Source: Kalaharituber pfeilii (lineage: Eukaryota; Ascomycota; Pezizomycetes; Pezizales; Pezizaceae). From it: a stretch of DNA of 64,000 nucleotides. A program made the position numbers and the translations under genes. The stretch covers positions 434,001 through 498,000 of the forward strand of contig WHUZ01000031.1 of assembly GCA_015179045.1 (NCBI GenBank), read 5' to 3'. Position 1 is the first letter of the stretch, and every line of letters begins with the position of its first letter. Shown here one piece after another: positions 23,251-34,209 of the stretch. A model generated the notes under the pieces. The model saw nothing but the letters and a program-made list of their open reading frames with translations, did no database searches and had not been told where the DNA came from.

Positions 23251-24734
23251 CTCGTCCCTTGTGGTTCCTCAATTTTACCGCCGTCGGCAGATGACTTCAG
23301 CGAGCAGTTTGCAAGGTATTCATTATTGTCTTTATTAGGACTGTAGCCTATGGTGTTTGCCATGATGTTCCAGTGATTGTGGGCGGAGTTGAGGCAAGAT
23401 GTCGAATGTTTATCCTGGAAGAATTATCACAGGAGGTTATCCTTGGGGGGCCGTGGGAAGGTTTGGTGCGAACAATAGGGATGATGGCAGTTGTTGCACT
23501 ACAATCTATGACAAGCAAGGGAATTCAGCAGCATTCTGTTCGATGCCAGCAAAACATGAGCGAAAATCACAGCAAGGCTTGACAAAATATAGCGGTAAAG
23601 ATGGCGGTCGACAATGAACCCAGCCATTGTTGACTGCTTAAAGGATCGACTGGGAATCCAAGTTCAGATAGAGAGGCACAAAAATGAATGGGGGAGCAGT
23701 ATGGGCTGATGTTAGTGCATGGGCGTACAGAGACGTTGGGAGATAGATAAGGCAGGATTGATAGACTCACACCGCTTTTGAGCCATGGCGAGAATGAGCT
23801 CAAACGGGATATAAGTTGCAGCGGCGGTGGCGAAGGCTTGGGCCGGATTATGATGCAAGTTCTGGGAAGGAATGCATGCACATTGCATAAGCGGAAGAAG
23901 GATAAGGTGAAACCGGTGAACAGACCTCAAGAAGGCGGCCTGAAACCAGAGGGCAATGAAGATTGGAAGAATAAACTGGCATGAGAAGGAATTGGAACAC
24001 GCCAGCCTGGGATCGAAGAAGGAAAATACTTGCAATGGATATCTCCGAAGTTCTCGAATATCAAGAAGGGGTTAAGGTTGACACCAGAACGGATTGCTGA
24101 GCTCAAGATTGGATGGACTTACAGATATGGAGAGAGATACCTTGATGGTGACTTTGTTTAATCGTGAGGCTGGGATCGCGTTTGACTTTACAGAAAATGG
24201 CAGACTCAAGCACGAAGTGGAACCACCCCATGTTATACCAGTCATACCACATGAGCCGTGGCAGGCGTCAAGTTTTGGAGTACCTAAGGCATTGGAAGGT
24301 GAAGTGACCAAGATTATCAAGGATAGACTAGATTGTGGAACACTTGAGAGATCGTTTGGGCCATATAGGAATCGATGGTTTTTGGTTCCTAAAAGGGCAG
24401 GAAAATGCAGACTCATTAATGCAGCCCAGAGACTTAATGCTGTAACGTCCAGCTCTTATTGGACCGCGACCTAACAGTCAATCTGTCGAAAAATTCCATG
24501 TTTTTGAAACATGCTTCCTAGGGTATATCATCAATGGTGCAGAAGTGAAGATAGATCCAAAGAAAGTAAAAGTTATTCAGGATTGAAAAGCTCCACAGAA
24601 GAAGAAAGAATCGCAATCTTTCCTGGGATTCACCAATGTTTACAGGCGTTTCATCAAAGATTATAGTGCACGAACTAAGCCACTTGTTGAGCTAACCTGC
24701 AATGATATACCATAGCCCCGGTCTGCACAACAGC
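23251..24734 (+). mobile_element. Decayed Ty3/gypsy retrotransposon, protease to reverse transcriptase part
   Basis: A retropepsin-like segment lies at about 23373-23617, where VILGGPWE resembles the conserved C-terminal helix region of gypsy proteases; the frame changes near 23460. Reverse transcriptase N-terminal motifs follow at 24072-24474 (EPPHVIP, PKAL, WFLVPK, LINAAQRLNAVT), then RT thumb/connection motifs at 24490-24720 (FLGYIINGAEVKIDPKK, SFLGFTNVYRRFIKDY, PLVELT) interrupted by in-frame stops, one of them in place of a Trp-like codon. The catalytic centre of RT between these pieces is missing. The element is dead, + orientation. The last 110 bp (24625-24734) are repeated exactly after the inserted copia piece. 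Confidence 0.8.
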
Positions 24735-26041
24735 TCAATACGGTGAAACGTTTGCGCCAGTACCGAAATTCGCTACAGTAAGGATGTTAATGGCGATAGC
24801 TGCTGAGAAAGATTGGGATATAAATCAAATGGATGTTGTTACAGCATTCTTACATCCATCACTTCAAGAAGAGGTATTCATGGAGCAGCCTGAAGGTTAC
24901 GAAGTTAACTCGACACTCGTATGTCATCTCAGAAAAGCATTATATGGACTAAAACAGGCTCCGCGTGCATGGTATTCCGATATTGACGCATACTTGATTG
25001 CTATTGGTTTTACACGCTCAACCGAGGACTCCAATCTCTACATCATGGCAACTGAATCAATCATTTTTCTACTATGGGTTGATGATATTCTCCTTTTGTC
25101 ACCTATCAGTAAGAAAGCGAAAGTTACAGAAGTTAAGCACAAGTTATCGACAAAGTACAATATGAAAGATCTAGGACCTGCACGAGTATTCATAGGACTT
25201 GAAATCGAGAGGGATCGACCCAATCGTACAATTCGGCTTCATCAGACGAAATACATTACCTCAATTTTGACGAAATTTGGACTCACATTAACATCAAACG
25301 GCCTGTCAACTCCTCTGACACCAAACACATACCTCATTCCTGCCGAATCTACCAACCAAGTCCTCTCTAGTTCTGGAGTAATCAGATATCAATCTTTGGT
25401 TGGAAAGGTCATGTACGCCATGCTCGGTACTCGTCCTGACCTAGCCTATGCAATGTCAACATTAGGACGATTCAACGCTAATCCCACTGCTGAACACGCT
25501 GCCGCTGCTAAGCGAGTACTTCGATATCTACTGCATACAATGGATTACAGCCTGGTTTAAAGGCTATACTGATTCTGATTGGGCTGGTGATCCACATGAT
25601 CGCAGATCTACATCAGGCTATGTGTTTATACTTACTGGTGCCGCAATCTCATGGAAATCACGGAAACAACCTACCGTAGCTCTATCATCCACTGAGGCAG
25701 AGTATATGGCTGCTACTGAAGCCTGCAAAGAAGCTATTTGGCTACGTAGGCTACTAAATGAGCTAACTCGTGTGTGGGATATGGCTTCTAAGCCTGAGCC
25801 TCAAACTATCCACATTGACAACAATGGAGCTATGGACATAGCGAAAAATCCAAAGCACCATGATCGAACGAAACATATTGCAATCAGGCATCACTTCATT
25901 CGAGAAGTCGTTGAAAGCAGATTGGTTGCACTCCGTCACGTCCCTACCGAATCAAATATAGCCGATGTTCTTACAAAACCGCTGACGAAAGAAAAACACG
26001 AGAGGCATACGACTGCAATGGGAGTTCGTACGATTCCCTGA
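24735..26041 (+). pseudogene. Ty1/copia pol fragment: reverse transcriptase and RNase H
   Basis: Begins inside RT with YGETFAPV, then a long open frame to 25557 with MDVVTAFLHP, LYGLKQAPRAWY, the catalytic WVDDILLL box, and SLVGKVMYAMLGTRPDL. A short deletion or frameshift near 25555 separates this from RNase H (25559-26041), which shows [25 protein letters not shown] and [12 protein letters not shown], ending at the usual DVLTKPL tail. All motifs are Ty1/copia, not Ty3, so this is a different element from its surroundings. Integrase and the N-terminus of RT are absent, which shows the fragment was cut before or during insertion. Confidence 0.9.
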
Positions 26042-26271
26042 GATATTTATTTTTGATTTCTTATTCATTTCATGTTATGATTTACTGAATTTTATGACTA
26101 TCTCGGTATTTTCTGGGAGTAGCACTCTTTCTCTCACACAAGTTTTTCCCACTGGGTTTTTTCTGTGGTGGCATGTAAAAAGGCATCGAGAGTTTTAATG
26201 AGGCTACGAGGATTGTATATATGTTGGTTTTAAGCATCTGTTTGAATGTGCGAGCATACGGTTGAGTGGGA

Positions 26272-26535
26272 GTGTTGAAGATTATGCGACACACATGAAC
26301 CGAGACTATGAACCGAGATTATGAACCGAGATTATGGTATAAGGTGTGATGAGGAATCTAAGTTGTTGATACGTGTTGTGATGATGAGCAACCTTAATAC
26401 TCGCACAATTTGCTAGCAGCTCATGTCTATAAATAGGTGGATGTTGGGAGCTCATATTACACATTGAATACACAAGATATAAGAGTGAACAATACTATAC
26501 AATCCCTGTGCATCTTTTCCGCATATGTTGCTACA
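26272..26535 (+). mobile_element. Ty1/copia LTR followed directly by its primer-binding site
   Basis: A purine-rich tract (GAGTGGGAG) ends at 26271 and is followed by TGTTGAAG...GCTACA, a 264-bp LTR with TG...CA ends. It contains three tandem ATGAACCGAGA-type units near its start and TATAAATA at about 26432. Immediately after comes GGTTATGAGCCC (26536-26547), the primer-binding-site type complementary to an internal part of initiator tRNA-Met, as in copia-type elements. So the same LTR has a 3'-LTR context on its left and a 5'-LTR context on its right. Confidence 0.75.
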
Positions 26536-26548
26536 GGTTATGAGCCCG

Positions 26549-26658
26549 GGGATTCACCAATGTTTACAGGCGTTTCATCAAAGATTATAGTGCACGAACT
26601 AAGCCACTTGTTGAGCTAACCTGCAATGATATACCATAGCCCCGGTCTGCACAACAGC
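26549..26658 (+). repeat. Exact 110-bp second copy of 24625-24734
   Basis: The gypsy RT segment that ends at 24734 is repeated here base for base at an offset of 1924 bp. The two copies flank the 1814-bp copia piece. Beyond 26658 the gypsy sequence continues for a short stretch (QQAAFDDLKSH-like), so this copy is the one continuous with the downstream gypsy. Confidence 0.9.
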
Positions 26659-26736
26659 AAGCTGCATTTGACGACCTAAAGAGCCACATCTACGACAGAC
26701 AGCGGTGATGCAGCTCGAGACTCATCAACAGGAAAG

Positions 26737-27021
26737 GATAAGCGTTACAGAATACGCAGATCGAAGGCAGCCTCAATCATCTATAGCACACTGATGGAAC
26801 GGATTAAGTCTCAACTTTCAGACATCAAGGATCCAGCTACTTTATGGGAAACCTTGGAACGCAGATACAGTGCTCTATCCAATGAGGCTCGAGCTGTGCG
26901 CATCCATGATACATACCTTGAAGACAAAATGAAGGAAACAGAGTCAGTAAATGACTACTTTGGCCGATTAATGGGATATCAAACAGAGCTTGCACGGTTT
27001 AAAAGCAGACTACAACATTAA
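26737..27021 (+). pseudogene. Ty1/copia gag fragment (UBN2 type)
   Basis: The frame reads AASIIYSTLMERIKSQL, DPATLWETLERRY and VNDYFGRLMGYQTEL, matching the UBN2/Gag-polypeptide family of copia elements. Start and end are missing. It lies 3' of the copia pol and LTR, again not the normal order in one element. Confidence 0.7.
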
Positions 27022-27599
27022 GGAATCACCCCCTGCTTTACCTACTACTAATACTAAGCAATCGTCATCTGCATCCTCATCCACCTCGTCCACGACCACG
27101 ATTTGAATCTGCTCTGCGAGTTTTACCGCCATCAGTCACATTGTTTTTATTAGGACTATTCTCCAGATACGTCAGGGTTCGTGGCATCATTCGGCTTGAT
27201 GAGGATGACGACCTTACCGCAGGGATATACCAATGGGGTTCAAGTATTTGACAAAGTGATATAGGAGGGTGTTGAAGGAGCCGATCACACAAGGCAGAGG
27301 AGGACCTTCCATTGATGGCGTGGCAGGTAAACCTAAGACAAGGAACTGGTTCTTAGGCAAGCATGGAACGCTTATGGAAGTCGCTTTAAGGGTCAGGAAA
27401 TATGTCTGCCGAGGCATTGACCTTGCTGGATTGCCTATTGATGAATATCAAGCTATCTGGAGGGACTATATCAGGCGAGCTTGATGAACTTTTGATGCCA
27501 GCACTCAAGCTAGTCGCGGATATCAGTGGATCGCATGAATGGACTCTGGAGGAGGGTAAGATGAATAGGATCTGAATTGGCTGGAGTGCAATAATTTCA
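27022..27599 (+). other. Unassigned retroelement-associated sequence
   Basis: A 71-codon frame at 27269-27484 (KPKTRNWFLGKHGTLMEV...) has coding-like composition but matches no domain I recognise. A stretch near 27115-27160 (TTTTACCGCC, TTTTTATTAGGACT) resembles 23265-23345, which suggests both derive from related gypsy gag-protease regions. Confidence 0.35.
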
Positions 27600-29373
27600 C
27601 TGAGAGGCAAAGTATTCTTAGGACTATGTGTCTATTATCGCAACTGGATCAACGACTTTGCAACTAAGGCCGAACCGATATATCGACTGCTTAGGATGAA
27701 TGTGACCTTAAGTGGACGAATGAGCAGCAAGAGGCTATGGACTATCTTGAGCGAGCTCCTACTTCGGCACTAGAGCCTATAGAGCATGAGGCTAATGCAG
27801 GAACAATTGTTCTATCTAGTGTTGGGGAGCGATCTTACAACAGAAGGAACTAGAAGACAGCAAGAAGCGATATCCTTGAAGTACAAAATGGACATAGACT
27901 GCAGCTGGGAAGAAATACGAAGCTGCCGCGCTGCCATAGCGAATAGCGATAAGCGGGGTTATGTAATGTAAAAATACAAAAAAACAAAACAAAAGCTGCG
28001 ATTTTATCTATAAGGGGTGGTCGAAATTGATGCTCGGACCCTAGTACATCAAATGAACCAATCACCATCAGATTTTCCAGGATCATTCGTCAACGGATGG
28101 TGCGCATGGATCAGGCTATTCGACTTTGAGCACGTGGCAGGAGAAGGTGGCAGGACGCTTGAAGATTCTGACGACGATATTGAATTCACAATTTCAACTC
28201 TAGTCCAATTTACCAGCATTCCTACGAATATGCATCTTCAGGCAGATTTGAAAGTGTTGAAATATTTGAAACATTGGGCATTTTTAAATTTTTAGACTTT
28301 GTAAATCAGCGCGAGACAAAGGATATTGAGGACCTTGCAGAAATATTGAAGGAGCTGAAGATTTGCCAAATGGAAGCTCAGAAACGTATGAACGCGCAAA
28401 TAGCAGAAATCAAGGCCACGGATCTCAAGTCGTATTACTCGCCAAACCAGTACGGAAATCGCGAATATCTAGCAATAGCAAACAATCTTAGACGGCACTA
28501 TTGAGGCGGCAGGATGCATCACAGAGAGACCTGTGAGGAGTTGAACAAAGGCCAGAACTAGGGGAGACGTACACAGGAAAGGACCAGTATTATACCTTGG
28601 GCAAGAAGGAGTAGGAGATCTAGTGAGGTATCAAAATTGATCACCTGGTACTTCTATACAGTAGTCAGTTGATCACAAGCATTGTCTCGCGAAGTTGACA
28701 ACAAATGGATGGGACCTTATAAGATTAGAGATATCAAGCGGGGTCGAGGAACGAACTTAATTACCGAATTAGATGGAACCCTGTTGGAAGGGCCAATTTC
28801 GGGAGACGGCATCAAACGCAAATATGCAAGGAGAGGAATCGACCTTGAAGATGCAGGTCAGAATTCTGACTCAAGTGTTGAGGAGGAGAATAGTGCATAT
28901 ATAAGGACTCCCGACCGGACGGAAGTTACTACTGTGTAAAAAGACAAGGAAACGGTTGCCTACAGGATTGTTTGCTAAGATTGTTTGCTATGATTAGAAT
29001 CATATTGTTAGGTCAATTTTGTTCTTCAATTCAGATAATATCGATAAGGACTGGATACAATACCAAAACCTCGCAGGCTGGCAACTTAACAGCAACTCAG
29101 CAGATATGTCGACTTCAGCGAGCGATGAATTCAGTGAGATCATCGAGGAGATGATAGCAGTTCTTTCTAACTACCAGGCTGCGGCCTTGTCCAAGAGTTC
29201 GGCAGTTGGGAATGATTTGTGTGCTTTAATTGAAAGAGGCAGATCATCTTGTTGACGTAGATCTTTTAGCGATGGAAATGTTCGTTTTCGTTTTATTGTC
29301 TATTGTTTTTCATTTGTATTGATTTTTCCGTTGGAAGGCTTGAACGCCATAGAACCGCTGTTCTAGAAGAGGG
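27600..29373 (+). mobile_element. Decayed Ty3/gypsy, RT/RNase H to C-terminal pol, second lineage
   Basis: 27600-27790 encodes RGKVFLGLCVYYRNWI and PIYRLL, the RT/RNase H connection again, so it comes from a different gypsy element than 23251-24734. 28017-28295 carries VEIDARTLVHQMNQ and WCAWIRLFDF, the end of RNase H. 28682-28939 (NKWMGPYKIRDI) looks like the C-terminal pol region after integrase; integrase itself is missing. Several stops and frame changes; no complete protein is possible. Confidence 0.7.
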
Positions 29374-30540
29374 GTGGCATATGGTGACAACGATGCCCAC
29401 GGAAGAAATGTGAACCTGGAGGGGGCGTGAGATAAGGAGGGATGCAACAACGATATGATAGCAAGAAATGTGATTAGTTCGATAGTAAAACGCTATCGAA
29501 CGAAATTCACGGTCAACATTCGGTTCAAAGACAATCTATCCGAATTGGTAACCAAGTAGCCGTGATAGCTAAGTGTTCAGTCTACCAAGCCTAAGTGTTC
29601 AGTCTACCAGGTACGGAGAATACATAGCTATGATGGCCCCCATTGACATCCGATCGAGTAAGTCAACTCCGACAAGATCGACACATCATGTCCGACGCTT
29701 CAACTCATTATGTCGACCGGTCATTGCTCAGTTCACCAACATGCCAGGGCTCGGTCCGTTACTTATACCTTAGCTAGTCATGGTTCCAATAAATATCGGC
29801 ATAGCTACAGTAATTTCGCTTACTCTCGGAAATACCGCAATGGCAACACCTTCTGCCACGATGAAGGACGAAGCACCCTATACCCCAACGCTGGGATGAT
29901 CCTGTACGCCCGAATTCTTAACAGTGCCAACTCTTGAAGCTAGGCTTGCACAGACGCAGGTTGTGCTTACGCAAAAGCAGAACAACTTCCACTAAATTGA
30001 AGCAGGGAACTTGGTACTACTTCGGCGATCCACTATCGATAAGAAGTATAGAACAAGTCGGTCTGCAGTGTCGCGGGATTGGAGGAGATAAAAAATGGGC
30101 AGAAGAAGGGAAGATATGCATTTGACTTCTTGAAAGTCTATGTACTAAAGGAGAGTAAGGGAATTGGTCGCGAAGAGAATGTTAATTGCGGTGACGGGGA
30201 TGTTGAAGGGGGAACCCTGTGGCGCTATGTGTAGCAGGGGAGGGGGGAAAGAGTGGCTGTGCAGTCTGCGGCGGTGTAGTGGTAAGAGAATGGGATGTAC
30301 TGAACAGGCAGGAGAGGTGAGCAATGTGGGCGGGCGAGGACTGAAAGTGGAAGTCTTTGCTGTACCCTGTATATAATACCGAGAGAAGGGCAGAGCTTCA
30401 GCGCTCCTCTTCTTCTCATAACCTACTTTTTCACTCAATAAAACTTCGAGAGTTACCCACTCTACAGTCCTTAGTCTACTCCTTATCGATACCTGATGGA
30501 GAGTTTAAGTACTTAAGCTTGTCTCACGTCTTTGTGTGAT
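29374..30540 (+). mobile_element. Probable 3' LTR of the gypsy element
   Basis: A purine tract (AGAAGAGGGG) precedes TGGCATATGG at about 29374. Further right are TATATAATACC (30368-30378) and AATAAA (about 30437), a promoter and poly(A) signal arrangement expected near the R region. The right boundary is uncertain, somewhere around 30520-30540. No 5' partner LTR was found within the window. Confidence 0.45.
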
Positions 30541-30657
30541 AAGAGCTCTCTTGGGGAATACCATCTATGATGCCGGAAGTTAAAAGCGGGCATATCCACC
30601 CAGCAAAATTTTCAAACCCAATGAGCTCCACCAAATCAACTCTGATTCAATGATTAT

Positions 30658-30700
30658 ATCATAGATTTGTTTCCTTTCAAGTGCGGAACAAATCTATGAT
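30658..30700. repeat. Hairpin-forming inverted repeat
   Basis: ATCATAGATTTGTT at 30658-30671 and its exact reverse complement at 30687-30700 enclose a 15-nt loop. It may be the core of a foldback element; no target duplication was seen. Confidence 0.7.
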
Positions 30701-30860
30701 GGAGCTGATAAGCGCCTTTTTGGAGCCAAGTGACAAATGCCAATGCCTACTTAAGTTAGAGCGCAAATGACTTTAGTCTAAATCTGGCCTAACACTAGCC
30801 AAAGAAAGTTAATGATCGGCAGCAGGAAATGTTACCACTCTTACTTTCTGGCACCATATA

Positions 30861-31426
30861 CAGTTACACCGGACGACCGGGTTTTGCTAAAAAAAAAAAA
30901 CCGACCTGGCCAACAAGTTGGTTTTTTTCATATTTAAAAACTTCTTTCGGCCTCTCGTCACCCGAGTTCATCTTGACGAAATCCAACACTTTTTGTCCGG
31001 TTTAACCTAGCGTCCGGTATAACAAATTTTGCAGGGATGCCTGCCAGGGGGTAAAGAACATAGTAAGCCAATTGAGAGATACAATATGCCTGGAGACTGG
31101 TATTCCAGCGGGTATTTTCTTCTCAATCTCCCAAGATAGTACAGAACTTTGAACATTGAATTCAAGATATTGAGAATACTTCAACAATACCATTATAACA
31201 CACAGAAGGTACAAAAGAAGTTTCATGGCTGAGGCCTTCATCCAGTTCATCTAGTTAGTTTGTATGTAATTTGAATTTCAAAGTCTATAGTTTTGTTGTC
31301 CGGTCCGGTTTAACGGGTGTCCGGTATAGCTATTTTTTTCGTATGTAAACTGCAAAAACCGTCAAGGGTCATCCGGTATAGCAAGGTTTCCGGTTTAACG
31401 AGGTCCGGTATAGCTAGGTAAAACTG
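30861..31426. mobile_element. MITE-like element with CAGTT...AACTG ends between TA dinucleotides
   Basis: Left flank TATA then CAGTTACACCGGACG; right end TATAGCTAGGTAAAACTG then TATA. About 566 bp with no transposase. Inside are several CCGGTTTAAC / CCGGTATARC motifs. From 30998 on it matches the copy at 16490-16925. The ends suggest the pogo/Fot1 group; only the target and terminal bases support this. Confidence 0.65.
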
Positions 31427-32697
31427 TATAAATATCCTCGATTTATGTCATCATATTTCCTGCTTAACCTGGACATATACAAGTCATACGTACCACCAAA
31501 AATTGAGCTAGTACCTGGTATAATTCCTAGATCCGCTAGATCCCACGAATAAAAAATTTGGTATTCATGACAACGTCTATCTCGTCCCCAGCAATGAGTC
31601 TATTTCACAATTTAAACCTCCATCTACTGCAAGAGGTATACCTACAAATTGGGTATTATAGATTTGTCGCTCATGCAAATAGCCTCTTGAGACATGCCTT
31701 ATCTCCGCCGAAATTACCTATTCTCAGGGTAACATTACTTTGGCCAACGATATGCGGGAAAAAATCAAATTTTGAAGTAGATGGTTGTATGCCTGCAGCG
31801 CTGTCAATACAATAGCGACCTTTCTACTCACTCAATCTCTATTATGCAATGGCTTTGAATTCTTTCTATCGTACTTCTATTCTGTTTATCCACTGGTTGG
31901 AACATAGGGACACACTACGCCCAGTGGGCAGGACACCGCCGGCATATCCCCGAGTACCCAGGGCTTTTGACTTGATTCTGAATTCCCATACACCGGTCGG
32001 GGTTTTTGCTCCTCTAAGACGCCGGCCAATATTTAATCATTTTCTAGACTTGGAAAATTGTGGATTTTCATAAGGGGAACTCATGAGGTTGTTGTCAGTG
32101 TTCGTGCGTTGCAAGGGGCAATTTACTCCGTGGAGACCTAGTCTCCTGCCCAGCCGCTACGGTGCGCACGTGTTTGATGTATTATTTAGCGGCTGGCCAC
32201 GAGATTGGTGGAAACCGTTATTCCGCAAGAATTTGGCAGCGGGAGGCCATTGTGTTGCTTGCGGATGTGAACGTCAACTCACAGGATAACGGCGTCGCAG
32301 TAGATCATGGACGCGACGCCATTGTAAAGCTATCCATAAGTGGATATTGTGATGTTAATTCCGGTTACCAGACTAATATGATTTTTTTCTAAATGTAAAA
32401 TGGTTTTCCTTTAAGCTACGGGTGGGTCAGGGGCGAAAATCTAAAACGGGTTGCCCTGGTTCTACTAGTATTTAGTCATATGGGTTCCAGTAGAAGGATG
32501 TCGGGCAATCCTCGGATACGAACAGCCAAGCTAACAGGTCAGAATTCGAAAAAGTGTACACAACTCGTCTTCCTAACCACCCTTCTCTACTGCTGACCCC
32601 ACAGGCGGCCCGGTTGAACGTTCATGTCAGGGATGACAATTATTGATGCATACCGGTAGGGCGCTAGGACCGTAGCCATTTCCCCAGATGCTCCGGG

Positions 32698-32732
<35 letters not shown>

Positions 32733-33200
32733 CTTTCTGGTACAGTACCTACCTAAGCAGGGCACTTGCCACGTACACATATCATATAGTCGCCCGTGAA
32801 TATTCCGCGAGTTTGGCCCCAGCAATGGAAAGTGCTCTATAACAAGAGTTGTAGATCTAGAGCAGGAGGAAAGGGGCATGACTCTTCAGCTCCCTTGATT
32901 CGCTCCACAAGATGAAGGTTCTTTGACTCTCGCCGTCACCCTCGCCATAACTCTCAGTTTTCGTTGTCTCGGCTGCTCTCAATATAGTGAGTCCCTGTTC
33001 ATCTGCCCAATTGTGCCTTATTCGTAATCTCTCTGCAAGACAGTATTTGTTGGTGTCACTTTTGCCACCTGTTGGTTACTATCCGTAAGAGTAGGATAAT
33101 GCAATTCAGAAAACTGATAGTAGGATAGTGCAATCAAATTACAAAACCAAGACACTTTATAAGATGGATTGAAAAAGCACTTTACGGGAGAGCTTTATTA
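31427..33200. other. Region without a supported gene
   Basis: No coding motif. It has a poly(T) run of about 32 nt at 32700-32732 with no recognisable element body on either side. Frames of 68-85 codons (31558-32392) are not convincing. Confidence 0.4.
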
Positions 33201-33225
33201 CAGTACACTCTTGATATAAGAATAT

Positions 33226-33263
33226 GCCTTGCCATGGCGAACAGCTGCACGCGGGGTCAAGTG

Positions 33264-33303
<40 letters not shown>
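33226..33303 (+). mobile_element. Ultrashort poly(A) insertion: 38-nt body, A40 tail, 13-bp target duplication
   Basis: The body starts GCCTTGCCATGGCGAACAGC and ends GCGGGGTCAAGTG, followed by 40 A. GATATAAGAATAT stands on both sides (33213-33225 and 33304-33316). The target is the terminal repeat of the DNA transposon at 33201, whose sequence is continuous once the insertion is removed. The target duplication and the A-tail point to target-primed reverse transcription. Confidence 0.85.
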
Positions 33304-33305
<2 letters not shown>

Positions 33306-33703
33306 TATAAGAATATCACCAGGCAGCAGGCAAATCTTCTTATATCAAAAATATTCTTATATCAAGTAGAGTGGAGATTCAGCCACATAATATACATGAA
33401 GCTAGCTATATCGACACCAAATGCCTACAGCAACTTACATATGCCATACACTAAATTCCACTCAATCACTAGTTTCTCTTTTGCTGTTGTTATACAGACA
33501 ATCAGTATCTGTTCTTCAACTGGGAGCATAGGTATACATACAAGAAAGAAAGTCTTTGATTCTTGTCTGCTTGGTGCATCGCATCGCTGGTTTGAAAGCT
33601 TCATGTTACTTTTGCTTCTATCACCATTTGATTGTCTGCCAGCCACAGTTTGGATTCTGTACCTGCATGTTCTTGTATATCTTGACGCTCGGCTTGGTTC
33701 CAA

Positions 33704-33765
33704 ATTTTTTTTTTTTTTTTTGGTTCACATAACCCAGCATACGAGCTAGAAGTCTATGGCAAGGA
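33704..33765 (-). mobile_element. Ultrashort poly(A) insertion, minus strand, 10-bp target duplication
   Basis: Read on the minus strand: TCCTTGCCATAGACTTCTAG, then TATGCTGGGTTATGTGAACC and about 17 A. TTGGTTCCAA flanks it (33694-33703 and 33766-33775). It combines the CCATAG 5' block seen at 44016 with the GGGTTATGTGA 3' block seen at 44142 and 45427, which ties the variants into one family. Confidence 0.8.
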
Positions 33766-34209
33766 TTGGTTCCAATTTTGACATTTAGGAGCTCCAGCAG
33801 GAGGTATGATGAGTATATGAATCGAATCAGGAGGTTCACTTAAGTAGATTCCACACTCAAAGAATTCTACAGCTGATTGTAATGATGAATTACATTTGGA
33901 TCAAGTATGTGTGTATTCGGTACATGCCTAAAGTGGGGTATCTCTTATCGATAAGCTCCCCAATTAGTATTCGAAATAATATGTCCATGACTAAGCAAGA
34001 AAAAATTAAGAATATTCTTGTAACGAAAATATTCTTATATCGACCGAGAGTATACTGTTCTTAGCTTCGTTACGAGACTATACCCCTTGCAAATGTCGTA
34101 GCGACTAAATTAAATTAAGTTAGGATCGTATTGCACAGTAATCAAGTGCGGCATCAATTGCGATAAAGCTCGACGCGTCTATTATACAACTACAACGCCA
34201 AATGTGCCC

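Larger units (their letters stand above)
33201..34057. mobile_element. Non-autonomous DNA transposon carrying two short poly(A) insertions
   Basis: Left end CAGTACACTCTTGATATAAG, right end the reverse complement of CAGTATACTCTCGGTCGATA, both continuing into ATAAGAATAT. TA precedes the left end; the right flank is TT, so one side of the target duplication has changed. Several internal ATATTCTTATAT motifs repeat the end sequence. There is no transposase. The insertions at 33226-33303 and 33704-33765 are younger than the element. Confidence 0.7.

Noticed and set aside
30265..30300. tRNA-like start (GGCGGTGTAGTGGTAAGAGA)
   Set aside because: No acceptor stem pairing or B box at the right distance; lies inside the putative LTR.
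32700..32732. Poly(T) run as another short retroposon
   Set aside because: Flanks contain neither the family body nor a target duplication.
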